DNA of 64,000 nt from Haemonchus contortus. Taxonomy: Eukaryota > Nematoda > Chromadorea > Rhabditida > Trichostrongylidae. A model generated the notes under the pieces. The model was given only the letters and a program-made list of their open reading frames with translations. It had not been told where the DNA came from and did not search any database. The stretch lies in contig LS997563.1 in the NCBI GenBank assembly GCA_000469685.2, positions 27,826,897 through 27,890,896 on the forward strand. Reading direction: 5' to 3'. Both the position numbers and the translations under genes were made by a program. The number at the start of each line of letters is the position of its first letter. Within the stretch, counting starts at the first letter, position 1. Shown piece by piece: positions 13,001-24,799 of the stretch.

Positions 13001-13087
13001 ACAATTTTTTTGAAAAATACAAAAATTAGAGCTGTACTTGAATATAGGCCTTGATAGATCTGATAATTTTGACATTCGTATTGACAT
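10031..13087 (-). CDS. ALG9: ER alpha-1,2-mannosyltransferase ALG9
   Basis: Seventeen exons: 13087-13038, 12959-12842, 12740-12681, 12622-12537, 12484-12329, 12248-12180, 12099-12008, 11959-11855, 11767-11671, 11604-11400, 11334-11163, 11107-10984, 10925-10860, 10806-10710, 10609-10477, 10346-10259, 10198-10031, about 628 aa. Known role: adds mannose to the dolichol-linked N-glycan precursor in the ER lumen. Seen in order: SNISDCDE then YNYWEPLHLL and TWEYSPVYAIR (the luminal catalytic loop), LPSSFAMAMNMY, SALVGWPFAAVLGLP, DSYYYGK, EHGPDLYG, QPHKEERFLFPIYPL, VCVGKEWYRFPSSF and PTEMNDLNLEEPSR, all blocks of the human protein in register; many hydrophobic segments. Oddity: joining exon 7 to exon 8 with the only good splice sites leaves the frame one base short, although both flanks match the family. 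It lies between mrps-22 and exos-10 on the same strand. Confidence 0.93.
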
Positions 13088-13864
13088 GGAGGCTCTTCGT
13101 CGCTTTCTCAAATGCACAACTCAAATCTCTGCGATCGAACTTGAGGGATAACCTTTCCCCTTTATGCAACATAAATAATGTCATACTGGCTTACTTCTAC
13201 ATACAGGTCTACTAGCAAATCTTCAAATATTACTGCGAAGAGAACCTACGACTGAACCCTCACTGGCGAAAGAAGTATAATTCTGGGAGCCAAGCGACTG
13301 CTACAGTTCAACTTTTTTCAATACCCTTCCCTTCACCGATTTCTTAACAACTTCGCCCCCCCCCCCCACCCGTCTATGCCCGGCGGCTCATCTTCTAGTC
13401 TCTTTTTAAAAACTGTGCAAATGCGAAAAATCAAGAATGCTCAAAACTTATGTATAAATTCACAACAAATTCCAACATGGAGGTAACCGTATCCTTAATA
13501 TTGTTCGCTCACGATGGATGTGGTGAAGGAGGTTGAGCTGTCCCAACGAGTGGAGTATGTTCAGAGGGTGTTGGTTTATCACCTCGATTTGATGTTCGTC
13601 GAACCATGGACATATTCTTGCGCGGCATTCCTTCACCTAATTTCAAACATTAAACTCTGTAGCAAGTCTACAGAGGCAAACGAGAATTCGACAACAACAC
13701 AAACAAAAGAAAATATTAAGCGTAAAACTTTGACGAACAGAAGATATAACATTCAGTAAATTTATAACAGAACAAAAAACAAAGATCCGTGAATATTTTA
13801 AACAACTAAGGTTTCTAACTATAATATTCTATAACAAGCAGCAGAAACACTGAACATGATTACA
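13088..13864. other. Intergenic spacer between mrps-22 and ALG9
   Basis: About 780 bases. It holds a C-run near 13356-13368 and no supported exon. I did not find a convincing trans-splice acceptor close to the ALG9 ATG. Confidence 0.5.
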
Positions 13865-16800
13865 TCATTGGTCATCAGATTTGGGTTTTTTAGGCTTGGA
13901 CTGTTGTCTTCTGAAGCGCCCATGACGTTCTTGCTGAACTTCTGATTGGTCTTGCTCAGCAGCTTCGCCTTCCGATTTCACTAACTGAAACACCGAAAAT
14001 AAGTGGGTGCCCACAGCTAATTGTCCAGGTTTAAAGCAACATTTCTTCATCATACCTGAACTTCATATTCGTCGCTTAGTTCACCCAAAGGACCACCAGA
14101 GGTTTGGATATTGCTAGCATCCACGGTAGTCTGAAAGAGTTATTCAACTTGGCATTCATCTGAAGTAGAATGCAAACAGATACCGTACCTTCCGCATGAT
14201 TCGAGGTTTTTTCACTTGTTTGTCGTTTTGTGTCTGTGATGTTGAAGGTTGCACTGTGCCACTATGGAGGAATGCATTCAGATCTTTCAGCTGTTCACGG
14301 TATCTGCTGTTCTATAATGAGAATATAATGAAAAGAACAATTTTTGTAAAAGACTATTAAAGGGATCTCGGTAACTCCAAATACTCTTTTTCATGGTTTG
14401 AAGAACCCAACTTATATACCGTGAGCCGCTCTATTGCTTTGATGGCCCTATTCACCTATACTAAATTGAATCAGGTAACCCAGGTAAAAAAATATGGAAA
14501 AAAGCTTATTGTTAGAAAAATGGCTTTGCACACTGCATGAACTCTACAACACACAAAAATTGGAAGGACATTCGAAAAGCCCTATCTATCAGTAGGTCCA
14601 AACAATATGGGCCGCATGACAACCATAATAAGCACAAGACAATAAGATCGAGATGTGAAATTAATTGTAAAGAATACCTCTTTCACAAAGTCCGTAACAA
14701 TCTTGAGATCAGAATCAGAACTGTTAATAGCAGACCGCCAATCCGGATGCAAGATCTTCTGTAATCTGACCAACTTTGCACAGTCTCCAAGCCTGTAATA
14801 TACAAGGAGTGTTAACGGCTTTTCTCTCAAGCACCAGTGAACATATACTTCATTATAGACTACCATCCACTACTATTTTCCAAATTAGTTTACTATGCAC
14901 TACTCAGAAAAGATATTTACTCGCTATTTTTATATTTTACATCATTTTTTAGTATTTATATTCTTCTGTTATTTTTTGCACAACAGGCCAGATTCTGGCC
15001 GAAACCCTGTACCCCCTTCTTCAATCTCAGCATTCGCACCCTCTTACTTTGCGTTAGACCGGCTCACAAATGGGACCCATATGAGCGTAAAACAAAGCAG
15101 TACTTCAAAAAAGCGATACGGGAGGACCACTATAAACATGACCCATATTACGAACTGTAGATGTATTCGAAAAGGAGGACAGGATCAAACAATATGCGTC
15201 TCAGCCAACTCATCTCAAATCAGTTGAAATGAAATGTAAAAATCAGAAACTTGCGCAAACAGGAAGCAAAAAAAGGTCACAACTCCGAATCACCTTCCTC
15301 GCGCACCGAAATAGTTCAACAATGGTGGAATGTTTCCATTCAGAGCAAGATAAAATGCCAGTGTTCCAAAATGACGTGTTGAATGCAAGGCATCGAAGTC
15401 GCCTGCCTCTACGACACGATCAAACACACGCAAAACAAGCTGGAAGAAGAAAATACGAACAGAAAACAATTCGATTAAGTATATGAAGGAGTGAACTAAC
15501 CTTGATGTAAGCCGGATCATCGGGCTCGAAAAACCAGCAAGCCCAATCGAGAACAAATTCATGTTCCTTCTTATCGAGGGCGTTCTGAAAACGTAATTTC
15601 TATATGTGTGTCCTACAAGTAAAAGTCTAAAGTTGGCCCGGTCCGCTGTGAGTTACGAGACGAGCACTGGGGCCTTAGGCCCGCCCTTAACCGTTGTTTC
15701 ACCTGAAGAAATCATGAAAAAAAGGGGGAGTAGGTATAGGGAAATCGCGACCGTTTACACTTCCACGGAAAGCAAATTCAAGCTTATTGTTTAAATAGCG
15801 TACCACGGCAAACAATTTATTGCAGGTGAACGGTTTATCGATAAAGTCACGGAATAAGGCTACCTGAAGAAATGGGTCTTCGAAAACGGGTGGAGGGAAC
15901 ACTGGTCGATTAGGCTTCTCATAATACGTCCGGTTCATTCTATCGTGTTCTTCCGGCGTAGCAGTACGCAAAGTACCATCAACTTCACGAACTACAACAG
16001 TACGATCCTGAAATTGTAGTCAGACCGAGCGTTGTCATAGGACTGGAAAAGCACCAATGCTCAGGAGAACTCGTCGGTTTTCACTCGAATTCTCCTCACT
16101 ACTCGAAAAAGAATAGGTTTGCGTAGTTGCTGGCAAGTACCTGATCAGTGGCGTCGAATGTGATGTCCGTGAACACAAATTTAGAATTATCAAAGCCTTC
16201 AATTTCAGGGTCTCTTGAAAGTATGGACACCTAAAAAACAAAAAGAATAGCAGCATTGACCAGTTGAGACTGGTTGCTCTGGAAAACATTTCAATGATTG
16301 TACCTCTTGAGATCGTGGTTCCTTCAATGGCACGGGACTGAGGAATCGTAGCGCCTCTTCACGCATTTTCTCCATAGTCTTGAAATATGATAAAAAAAAT
16401 CAGAAGGCCAGAAACTTTGTGTTAGTGGTGTTGGCCAAGAACAGCCTAACGTGTCTTGCGCGGTTGCAGTTGGATAGGGTATTGAAGGAAAGGTGTATGG
16501 ATTGGAACAAGAACTGAAGATCCATGAACACTAGATGAGCATGCTCAGGTGGCCCAGGCGATGATCCAGGTTGAAGAGGGTATGGCAGAAAGTTATGTAA
16601 GCCATACAAGCAACCTCCGTTTAACAAAGCTGTGGGGTAATCACATGAGATGGTGCGGAATGAAGCAAGAAGTAACTGAATGAGCTTACAAATTCCCAGC
16701 CCTGAAGGCAATTTCGACGAATATAAAGTTATGGTGCAAGACGGGTCACAACTGAAAGAAATTGAGCGGACCATTACCGCTTCGAAAACAGATGGCCCCA

Positions 16801-18016
16801 TAACAACACTAGTTTGATAGTCAGGAGACGAGGGAAGAATTTCGTTTCGATAAGCTATTGAATGGTGAACACGGCTGGACCACAGATGAAAACAGAAAAT
16901 TGACCATCCCGTAATCCCGTTCACTCAATAAACTCAGTGCGCTGTTAAGTTTACAAGACGACAACAAAAACAAAATCATTTTCCATCTGTCCACAGTAAG
17001 GCTTGTTCGCCGATGTAAATCTCAAGCATTCAAGCCGAACACAATAGAATACAAGTTCCCTCTGACACGCTGCAGAAAGTTATTACTCTTGCTGTTGTTT
17101 AAAACATAAAATACACCCAAATACAAATTAAAAAACTCTTGCAGGCTGTAACCCTCCCCTCCTAATTGAAGTGTTTGTAAGGAATTTCAATCCACTCACT
17201 CACACCTGTACAGCTACACCTCCTCAAAAATTCTGGTAAGAATAAGATAGGAAAAGTAAATTAAAGACTAGACGTAGACGCTATCTCGAATGAGCAACGT
17301 TTTTGAATGGAAACAGTGGCTGGGATCGGAGCGCGGTCACCTCCGCGTTCTAATGGTCAAGCTCGACAAAGTTTCAGCAAAGAATTGAAGGTAGTGACGG
17401 CCAACAAAGAAAAAAAAAAGAATATGGAGCGGAAGAGGAAAAAAGAAAAAGGGAGGGAACCAGAGAAAAAGGACAGGCAATCGTGACGAGAAGGGAAAAT
17501 TCGAATGAAATGAAGGGGGCGAGAATAGGTGATTTCTCTATGTGAAGGTAGCTCGTATACGAATTTCGGCTCAGTGATGAACGTTTCAAGCATAGATTGA
17601 GCCTTAAAGAATAAACACATAAGCCCACCTGATCAAGCCTTTCATCTGTCATTAAAGCATAATGGGACCGCTGTTGAAACTCGGTCCTTCTAGATTTGAA
17701 CACCTAAAACGGAAGTAGACACAGACAAAAGTATCAAACAAAACATTAGGACAACCTTTTTTTCAAGATCCATCCCGGTTAGCTCTGTCAGTAGCCGTTG
17801 TACCTCAGGATTGATGAAAAGCTTTTCGGCATCAACTGTTTTACTTGCCTCAGGATCCGCCCTGGAATGAAGGCAGGAAGTCGGACTCAGTGGAGAGAAA
17901 ATCCTGGGAAGAATAGCAACCAATTACCAAGCTCTATTGACCCATGCCGAAGCGGATCGGTACTGCTCTAGTTGCAGAATATTCAATCGCAGTATCTTTC
18001 TCACAATTCTATACAT
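13865..18016 (-). CDS. mrps-22: Mitochondrial small ribosomal subunit protein mS22
   Basis: Thirteen exons in perfect phase, 425 aa: 18016-17928, 17861-17756, 17703-17629, 16378-16304, 16230-16141, 16007-15864, 15584-15501, 15439-15294, 14792-14678, 14455-14420, 14311-14189, 14130-14056, 13984-13865. Known role: a metazoan-specific protein of the mitochondrial small ribosomal subunit. Seen: NPEVQRLLTELTGMDLEKK matches the human MDEEVQSILTKMTGLNLQK block; KFVFTDITF, then VVVREVDGTLRTATPEEHDR, then WFFEPDDPAYIK, then LHSTRHFGTLAFYLA and LVRLQKILHPD follow the human order. The first 25 residues are basic (MYRIVRKILRLNILQLEQY) and fit a mitochondrial presequence. The C-terminal tail (last three exons) is Gln/Lys/Arg-rich and longer than in the human protein (360 aa). 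A TTTCAAG acceptor lies four bases upstream of the ATG. Confidence 0.93.
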
Positions 18017-18020
18017 CGTT

Positions 18021-18033
18021 CTTGAAAGTGGAA
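18021..18033 (-). promoter_or_regulatory. Possible trans-splice acceptor of mrps-22
   Basis: CACTTTCAAG on the minus strand ends four bases before the chosen ATG. If used, mrps-22 mRNA would also receive a spliced leader. Another acceptor, CTTTGTATAG, lies about 20 bases further upstream. Confidence 0.4.
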
Positions 18034-20476
18034 ATGGCTATACAAAGAATAAAAGGAAATAATTACATTCACGGATCCACAGATAAATGAATAAGAACCA
18101 GGTACCTGAAAAGCAATCATGTCGTAAAGTTATGAAAAGAAAACAGAGACGAGGTTACTGCCTAGCTGCTTTGGAAGTGGTCACCGCAATCTAAGCAAAC
18201 GAGAGAGAAGAGACAAATATGTGACGCTGCGGATGTCCATGTGATAATTCAATTAATTAAATTCCTGAATTGTAAGTGAGCGAATACTTTAGAAATGCTA
18301 CTCAAGGAAACGAATATACTATCAAGGGGTCGGTGGAAACGTAGTTAGTTAGGGGAAAGGCACTTCTCTTGTTCAACGCTGGCCTTTACATCACAGATGA
18401 GAGGTAGCCGGCTCTGCCTGTACTAATTGTGCTTGGAAATGTTTCTTAGCCTCAAAAAACTGATACGAGAAAAGAATCGAACAAATAGCTGAGCTCTGAT
18501 TCAATTCTTTCCAACAATCTTAGCGGTAGCGCGCTAGCATGCTATTCCTGCTCAGAGAGCACCACTAGTGGCCCTCGAAGGTGGCTACCACTTCGATGTG
18601 TTCCAGCGAAGAATACCCCTTCTATTTTCTAACGTCTAATATGAAAAAGAATATGTCAGACCGTCGTCCCTCAGTACACCTTCACCGAACATTTAATTGT
18701 GATACATCAAGTCAATTTATTTACCATGTTATTCCAAGCAGTCACATTCTTTTGAAAAAATATAAATTTGGCACATAAGTGATTGCGTATGTACTTTAGA
18801 AAAGTATGGCAAACTTCTTGCTAAAAAAGAAATAGTAATCAGATTGCATATTAATCATTAAATGCTCGGTTACCTTAACTTCAAATGCTAATCACTCTGA
18901 AAAATAGAAATACCTAAATTTCGAATTAAATGTCAAAGGGCTTAGAAAATAATCATTCAACCTAACCGCCAGCCTAATTTTTCAATACGAAATATGTAGT
19001 ATTAAAAACTCATCGTTTCATGCCTTGCTACAAATTTCAATCAAAATCCATCGATTTAATTTACGGCAATCGTATTTTTTGGAATGAATACATATATCGA
19101 AGGGGGAAGAGGCATGAATTTCAGATGTTCGTCTAATAGTAGGAATGAGAAATCATGGCAATAAGGAGGCACAATCATTTGTAACATCACTGACTGGCTA
19201 GAACTTATCACTAAGAATTGAAATCAATTTACAAATATAGCTCAAGAACACAAAATACTAGCCTGCATTAATAGAGCTACAGCGTCCTTGACATTAGGCG
19301 TCAAATAAGTCGTGACACTGCAAGTACACAAATTCCTACGTAGGTACCGTTAACTTGACGCTTAATGGATCCGTAGTGGCCCTGACCAGGCTGGTGCCTA
19401 TGAGGTATTGGGCTTTTGTAGGAGTGTTTTCGGACTTTCGCATTCCACATTCTCATCGAACTCGAGAATTGAGCATGTCTCGGCCCGGCGAACATTTATG
19501 CCCAGTGAGTGTGGGCGCAGGGCTGAAAATGGGGCGAAAAGCGAAGCTCTCCATTCAAACGATTCATAAGTCTGGTTTCTTCACAGTCAGAAGACACTAA
19601 CTTCTTAACAAGTTAGCTTACCTGCTAGAGAGCTAAGGATGATTTAAGCAGTTAACACTGCTGATTTTGGCTCGTATCGGAGCATCTATCAGAACCATCT
19701 ACCAACCTGGTTCGTATTCAAATACATGGTGCATACTACAAGTATTGGGGAACACCAATGCAATAAAATTGACACCCATAAGTAAACTAGTAGTAATCTG
19801 GAAATTGCGAAGCTGGTATGAAGCGAAACGGCGCGCCACGACACCCATGGATCGATACCCGCCCAGCCATGATACGCTGCAGTGCACATGTCATTAGGTT
19901 GATACCTGCTAAAGTCTTTACTCGTCCTCCTTGATAGATTGCAGTAACAGCCTGCTATGGTGCTAGTGGATCTCTTTTAGCAAAACTTCTGCAATGTGCC
20001 CGGGTCTAGAATCGTCTTCGTGATCACTTTTAAGCTCAGGATGTACCGAGTGGCACTTTGCCAGCAACCGATATTTCTTTCTTCAGTAACATTATCTATT
20101 CTCCGAGCTTTCGAGAATTGTTATTTTCCTTACGCCCGTCAAAAATACATGAGCCTGCAAAACACCAATGTGGGAGGAGGGAAAAGGCGGGAAAGGTCCC
20201 ATTGGAATCTTTCTGTCTCCTGTTGGCTGCCAAAACTCCTGAACTGTCGTAACTGTTAGACGGAACCATCCGAGATCGTAGCAAGCGGTCACCTAGGAAC
20301 GGCGTCTCCTGACCCACACAATGCTGGCAACCATAGTTCGAAAATAGTTCCTGTCAAGAGAGAAAGTGTAGATCACTGTACTCTCCAAAAACAAAAACTA
20401 CGAAAAATTCGATAGCGTTTATGCTTATTAATTACATTATATTCTGGTGCATGACTCTTTAAATATCGTGTGGGAA
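18034..20476. other. No supported gene
   Basis: About 2.4 kb between mrps-22 and the coiled-coil gene. Part of it must be the mrps-22 promoter. The short frames at 19300-20300 occur on both strands at once and have no splice-bounded coding pattern; I see no RNA gene. Confidence 0.4.
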
Positions 20477-21311
20477 TCACTGTGGTTTCTCGCTCTGATT
20501 ATTGTTGACTTGTGAAGTTGGTAGAGAGGAGCAGGTGGATACACTGGAGAGGTCTTCAACCGAATCCATCGAGAACGACGTAGCTGTCTTCACGTCGTCT
20601 AGATTCAATAACTCCTGAAATAGTGGAGAAAGTTGGTTCAGGAAGTACCTCCTGATGGTAAAGCGCTGTGTGATGGTGGTGAACTTACCCCAGTAGCGTA
20701 CGGTGGAAGGTCTAACGCCCTTCTGAGCTTGTTCACGTTTTCAACGAGCTCATCTCTTTGCTTTACCAGAGCCTCATATCTCTTTTGCACGGCTGGCAAT
20801 ACCTCTTTCAACTGAAACGACAATCGCCTTACCCAGTGGAACTAATGGCTTAGATTAGTGTTCCCTTCAACAATTGATGGTCTTGAGGAACGTACCCTTC
20901 TACTTTCTGTCTCCAATGATTGCTTCCATACATTCAGCGCAATTGTGATTTCCTTTTTGCTTTCGTCAGTTGCTTGGTAGGTCTTTAACAGTAGAGACAT
21001 CAGTATTTGGAAAAGCTTTTCATCCCCACCCATCTCGCAACTCACTCCTGTCCCTTCCCTCCCCCTGTTCCCACAAGATTGAATCCTAGAAAAAGCTCCA
21101 AGCAGAAAAATCAGTCGATCGAACCTTCTCTTCTCTCAGTTGCAATTCCATGGCTAGTTCGTCGCTGCTGTCTCTAACAGTTGTATCTCCGGCCTGAATG
21201 AGCGTGATGGAACAGACTTCAATGTACCCTCCTAGGCCCTCTGCTGCTCATGAACATACCTGCATCTTCATTCCATGGATGAGGAAGCACAATAAGACAT
21301 ATCGCCTTCTC
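20477..21311 (-). CDS. Coiled-coil protein, 3' part of gene, family not recognised
   Basis: Four exons join in phase 0: 21193-21125, 21015-20896, 20811-20689, 20614-20477; a preceding exon 21311-21260 (ending GMKMQ) is phase-compatible but its own upstream partner was not found, so the start is unknown. The visible protein is about 150-165 residues. Residues such as LAMELQLREEKLFQILMSL and LKEVLPAVQKRYEALVKQRD have heptad spacing of a long coiled coil and continue to ENVNKLRRALDLPPYA; the C-terminal 45 residues are Ser/Thr-rich and acidic (SMDSVEDLSSVSTCSSLPTS) and look disordered. Such an arrangement suits an adaptor or cytoskeletal protein, but no family can be named. A fragment at 21390-21430 with splice sites (contains AKWIGVAPDMKD) may be another exon, but its phase does not fit. 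Confidence 0.6.
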
Positions 21312-21857
21312 CTATTCATATCACTTCCCAATCAGACAGGGCTTCTTCATGAAGCAAATGGTGTATTGTAATGGCTGTACATGCTTCAAAATTACTCACG
21401 ATCTTTCATGTCAGGAGCCACTCCGATCCATTTTGCACCTAGGAGCACAGAGGAACGGAAATTCAGTTTACCTCTTATGGGAATATTAGGCATAAGATTT
21501 CACTGGCAATGTATTTCATTTGAAGGCATAGCTTTGTTTGGATATCATATGAATTAACTCGTCAGATATGGGGCATATAGAAAAAACACCTGTGAGTGTT
21601 TCATGAAATGATGAACCGTAATCAAGACCATGATGATCATCTTCTTGCCTGCAAAGTCCATCTCCATTACTGAATCAAAGGAGGTCGTAGTAAGTAAGAT
21701 CACAGGTCTATAGTCTGGCCTCCATTGTGCGTTCCCGATTTGAAGGTCATTTCTCCTTCTTCACCGGCAAACAAAGCAACAGTTCAATAGTTGCTGAAAG
21801 CTATGACTATGGAGCCTTACACAAAGACATGAAATGACCATTCAATGTATTAGACTG

Positions 21858-22613
21858 AGTCATAAGTCCTACTACAAAATTATAGCGAAGACTCTAGAGA
21901 TCATAACTCGGGGAAGAGGAGACGAAAATGGACGCGTCTGGCATTGTTAGATAGAGTATGGAAAGCTCTTCAAAATACCTGCTAACGAGCACACCTAACT
22001 AATCCCTTTCCTGCAACAATGCCCCATGATTTCAAGCCGTCGCAATTCCACATCCGCAACACCATCCTATTTCTTTTTTTATCTGGCCAAGAACCCGCGG
22101 AGATCGATACACGTATGGAGGAAGTTTACAAGAAGGTTGCTCTTGCTAGATGCACAATTTACAAGTGGCACTAGAAGTTCACGTCGGACCACTATACCAT
22201 CGGAGATAAAGGCCGTCCGGGACGCTCGATGGAGTTGGATTTGGAGTTGGATTTGGAGGTGCTGCGGAGCCAGGTGGAAGCCGATCCGTATCAAACTACT
22301 CGTAAACTGGCAGTCACCCTTGGGGAGCCAGCCCACAATTATTCGTGGATTGAAGTCAATCGGCAAGGTGCGAAAGCTCGGTCGATGGGTGCCTGTGCTC
22401 TGAAGCAGTATGACATGAACTGCCGCGCCGACATGGTACTTTCTCCCCTCACGCTCTAGCGCAGGAGATGGTCAGGCGTGTTCGTTAGTATGTATTTGGA
22501 AGAGCTTCTCATACTCTATCTAATGATGTCTCGCAAGTCCATTTTCGTCACTTCTTCCCCGAGTTATGATCTCTAGAAGTCATCACTATCACTTTGTCCG
22601 AGGACTTATGACT
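21858..22613 (+). mobile_element. Deletion-derivative mariner-type element with 115-bp inverted repeats
   Basis: The left inverted repeat is 21858-21971 and the right one is 22499-22613; they are reverse complements at roughly 80 percent with matching blocks such as AGATCATAACTCGGGGAAGA and GACGAAAATGGAC. Between them lies only the N-terminal third of a mariner transposase, in broken frames. There is no room for the catalytic DDD domain, so the copy cannot move by itself. Confidence 0.85.
22020..22460 (+). pseudogene. Mariner transposase N-terminal remnant
   Basis: Three broken frames in order resemble the helix-turn-helix half of mariner transposases: FHIRNTILFLFLSGQEPAEI and CTIYKWH (22040-22170); VLRSQVEADPYQTTRKLAVT (22255-22320); LKSIGKVRKLGRWVP then QYDMNCRADM (22350-22440). 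In intact family members these are followed by about 200 residues carrying the DD34D triad, which is absent because the right inverted repeat begins 40 bases later. Stop codons and frame changes show it is dead. Confidence 0.8.
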
Positions 22614-22615
22614 TA

Positions 22616-22735
22616 TCTTAATACAAGTCAGTGCGTTTACTCTCTCCGACGAGTCTGGTACAAATTAACCGACACCGGAGGGTTCCTTGGAAAGCTCAGG
22701 TGGCGTTGGCGGGTATCTGCCGGGATCATCCTTGG
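22616..22735 (-). repeat. SINE-like repeat, fragment (copy 1)
   Basis: On the minus strand this follows the consensus of the dispersed tRNA-derived repeat (ATACC, CCTTCC, then GTACCAGACTCGTC and AAAAGCACTGACT-type blocks). It abuts the right end of the mariner element. Confidence 0.6.
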
Positions 22736-24799
22736 ACCTTGCCTGTGAATATTGAAATTTGGGAGTGTACCGAGGACGTTAGCGATTCTTTGCATGGTGC
22801 GATGTTTCGACCTAAGCTACCGCAGAAATGCTCTTGATACTGCCTCCTGGCAAGAAAAACAGTGTCTGTTGATCTCTTGGTAAGATTCATTTCAATGGGA
22901 CCTACACGGAAACTGGTTGCCTATTTGCTTGTATGTCTGTTTCAAGTCACGGTGAAAACCTTACCAAACGTTTTTTGAGATCATGGAATTCTTTCAGATC
23001 ATCGTCACATGTCATTTCACAGTCAGATGTGAGTTGAAATCCTCCTTAGCTACTTCTCAGAGAGAGAGAGTTGGAAGCGTCAATTCTGCGTACACCAAAT
23101 GTAGCCGTTTTGTTTTTGATCCGGATCACTTCACTCTTTCGCTTGTTCCCGGATCACCGGTCCTGGAAATAAGCCTTTGTGTAGAAGTCACTGCTACCTC
23201 CTTCCTCCCTGTGAGTTCTCCCTTAGTAGTTCACTTTCTTCTAGAGGTTGGGGGTACCATCATGAAAGCGGAAATGAACCTCATTTGCCGTGCTTCCCGA
23301 GTTAACAGCGACCTGCTCTGAAATGATATGTGGAGTGGGGTGGGGAAGGGCTGATGGTATCAGACACTTACGTCGACTAGGTGGGACTGATAGAGCCAGA
23401 TTTATTGAAGACAGTGGAGTATCCTCACCTCTTTATCCGCTATGCCTACCTGTTATCAGAGCTCGCTCTAAACCAGAAGCTTGGCGGTTGAGAGAAAGAC
23501 TAGCTGTCGGCCTTTCAGCTGACCAATGCCCGGCAATAGGACAGGCCGCATAGCACAGCGACGGTGCTCCTTAGGAAGCCTGTTGAGGTTTGGAGCTGGC
23601 GGGAACAGCCTCATATCTTTGGTGAAGACCTTCGTCATGAGAACAACTCTTTAACAGGAGCTACGACTAGTTCTATCGCACGGTAGGGTGATCGGGAAGC
23701 GCGAGATTAGATACTCTTTTGATTCTGAATACTGCGACTGCGAAGAAGAATTCAGGTGCAGGAGGAGCAGTACTATCGCTCCCATCCTCAAGCATAAGGG
23801 CGATGCGTTTGAGCGGTTCAACTACCGGAAGATCAGGATGATTGGGGATAGCATGAAACTACACGAGGGAATGGTCGCCCCAGGAGTGTCTTTGTCTGAC
23901 AGAAACAGCTCAGTATACCTTAGAGGCCTGCAACTGAAACCATCTTCATAGCTGCTCAAATGATGGAAGGTATCCAGAAAAAGTTAGACCGGCTACTTGG
24001 CCTCTCTGGCATTTGACGGTACCACAACCACAACTCTGGTGAGTACCCCGAAAATGAAACCTTCTAGAACACTTAACCTTTCAGAACACTTAACCTCGCT
24101 TATCAAGGTTATCAAGGTTAGGTACGGTACATCCAGAACGGTCATATTCATCCTTCACAGCCTGATAAAAGCGATAAATACGGATGTCGTTCCTTCAGGA
24201 CCAGCCGTGAGCCCGTTCCTTTCATACCGAATGGTTGTCATCGGGGTATCATGTCAACAGGACACATGGATGTACCCCTGAGGACCGTCCTATGCCTAGG
24301 ACATCGCACTGGTGACGGAGAGTAGAGAAGAATTTCAGGCCAAACCGTAGAAGTGGCAGAACATATGAGCGAAGATTGGACTTCGGTTGAATGGGGAGAA
24401 AAGCCGAGTTCTCAGTTTTGAGGGGTGCGAAGTGGTGTCCTCTGCAACCGTAACACTAATTGTCAGAGGAGAGGGTAACAGAGCAGTGATGAGGCCCGCG
24501 ATCTTCTGTAGCGAAGAGTGCTGGCCCCAGACAGAAATCGTGAAAGACGAACGATGAAACCTAATCTCAACGGAAGCCTGCGAGGAGCCTCCACTAAGAT
24601 GAAAGGAACTGAATGAGAAGAACCTCGCCGACCTAAGGTGACCATAAAAGATGCTTTAAATAGAAGGAAATGGGGACAACTGACCACAACAGCCGTCCCG
24701 TCTACAGCTCAGGATACCTGCCCAGAGGAAGAAGAGGAATTTAGTGCCTATCGCAATGGGAGAAGGTGGGAGATATCCACGCTAGGAGTAGACGGAAAT
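22736..24799. other. No supported gene
   Basis: About 2 kb with only short, stop-rich frames on both strands and no splice-bounded coding pattern that I can defend. It includes the presumed promoter region of the mucin-like gene. Confidence 0.4.

Noticed and set aside
16400..16924. 174-codon minus frame in mrps-22 intron 3
   Set aside because: It lies between in-phase exons of mrps-22, has no domain that I recognise, and the gene model is complete without it. It may be repeat-derived.
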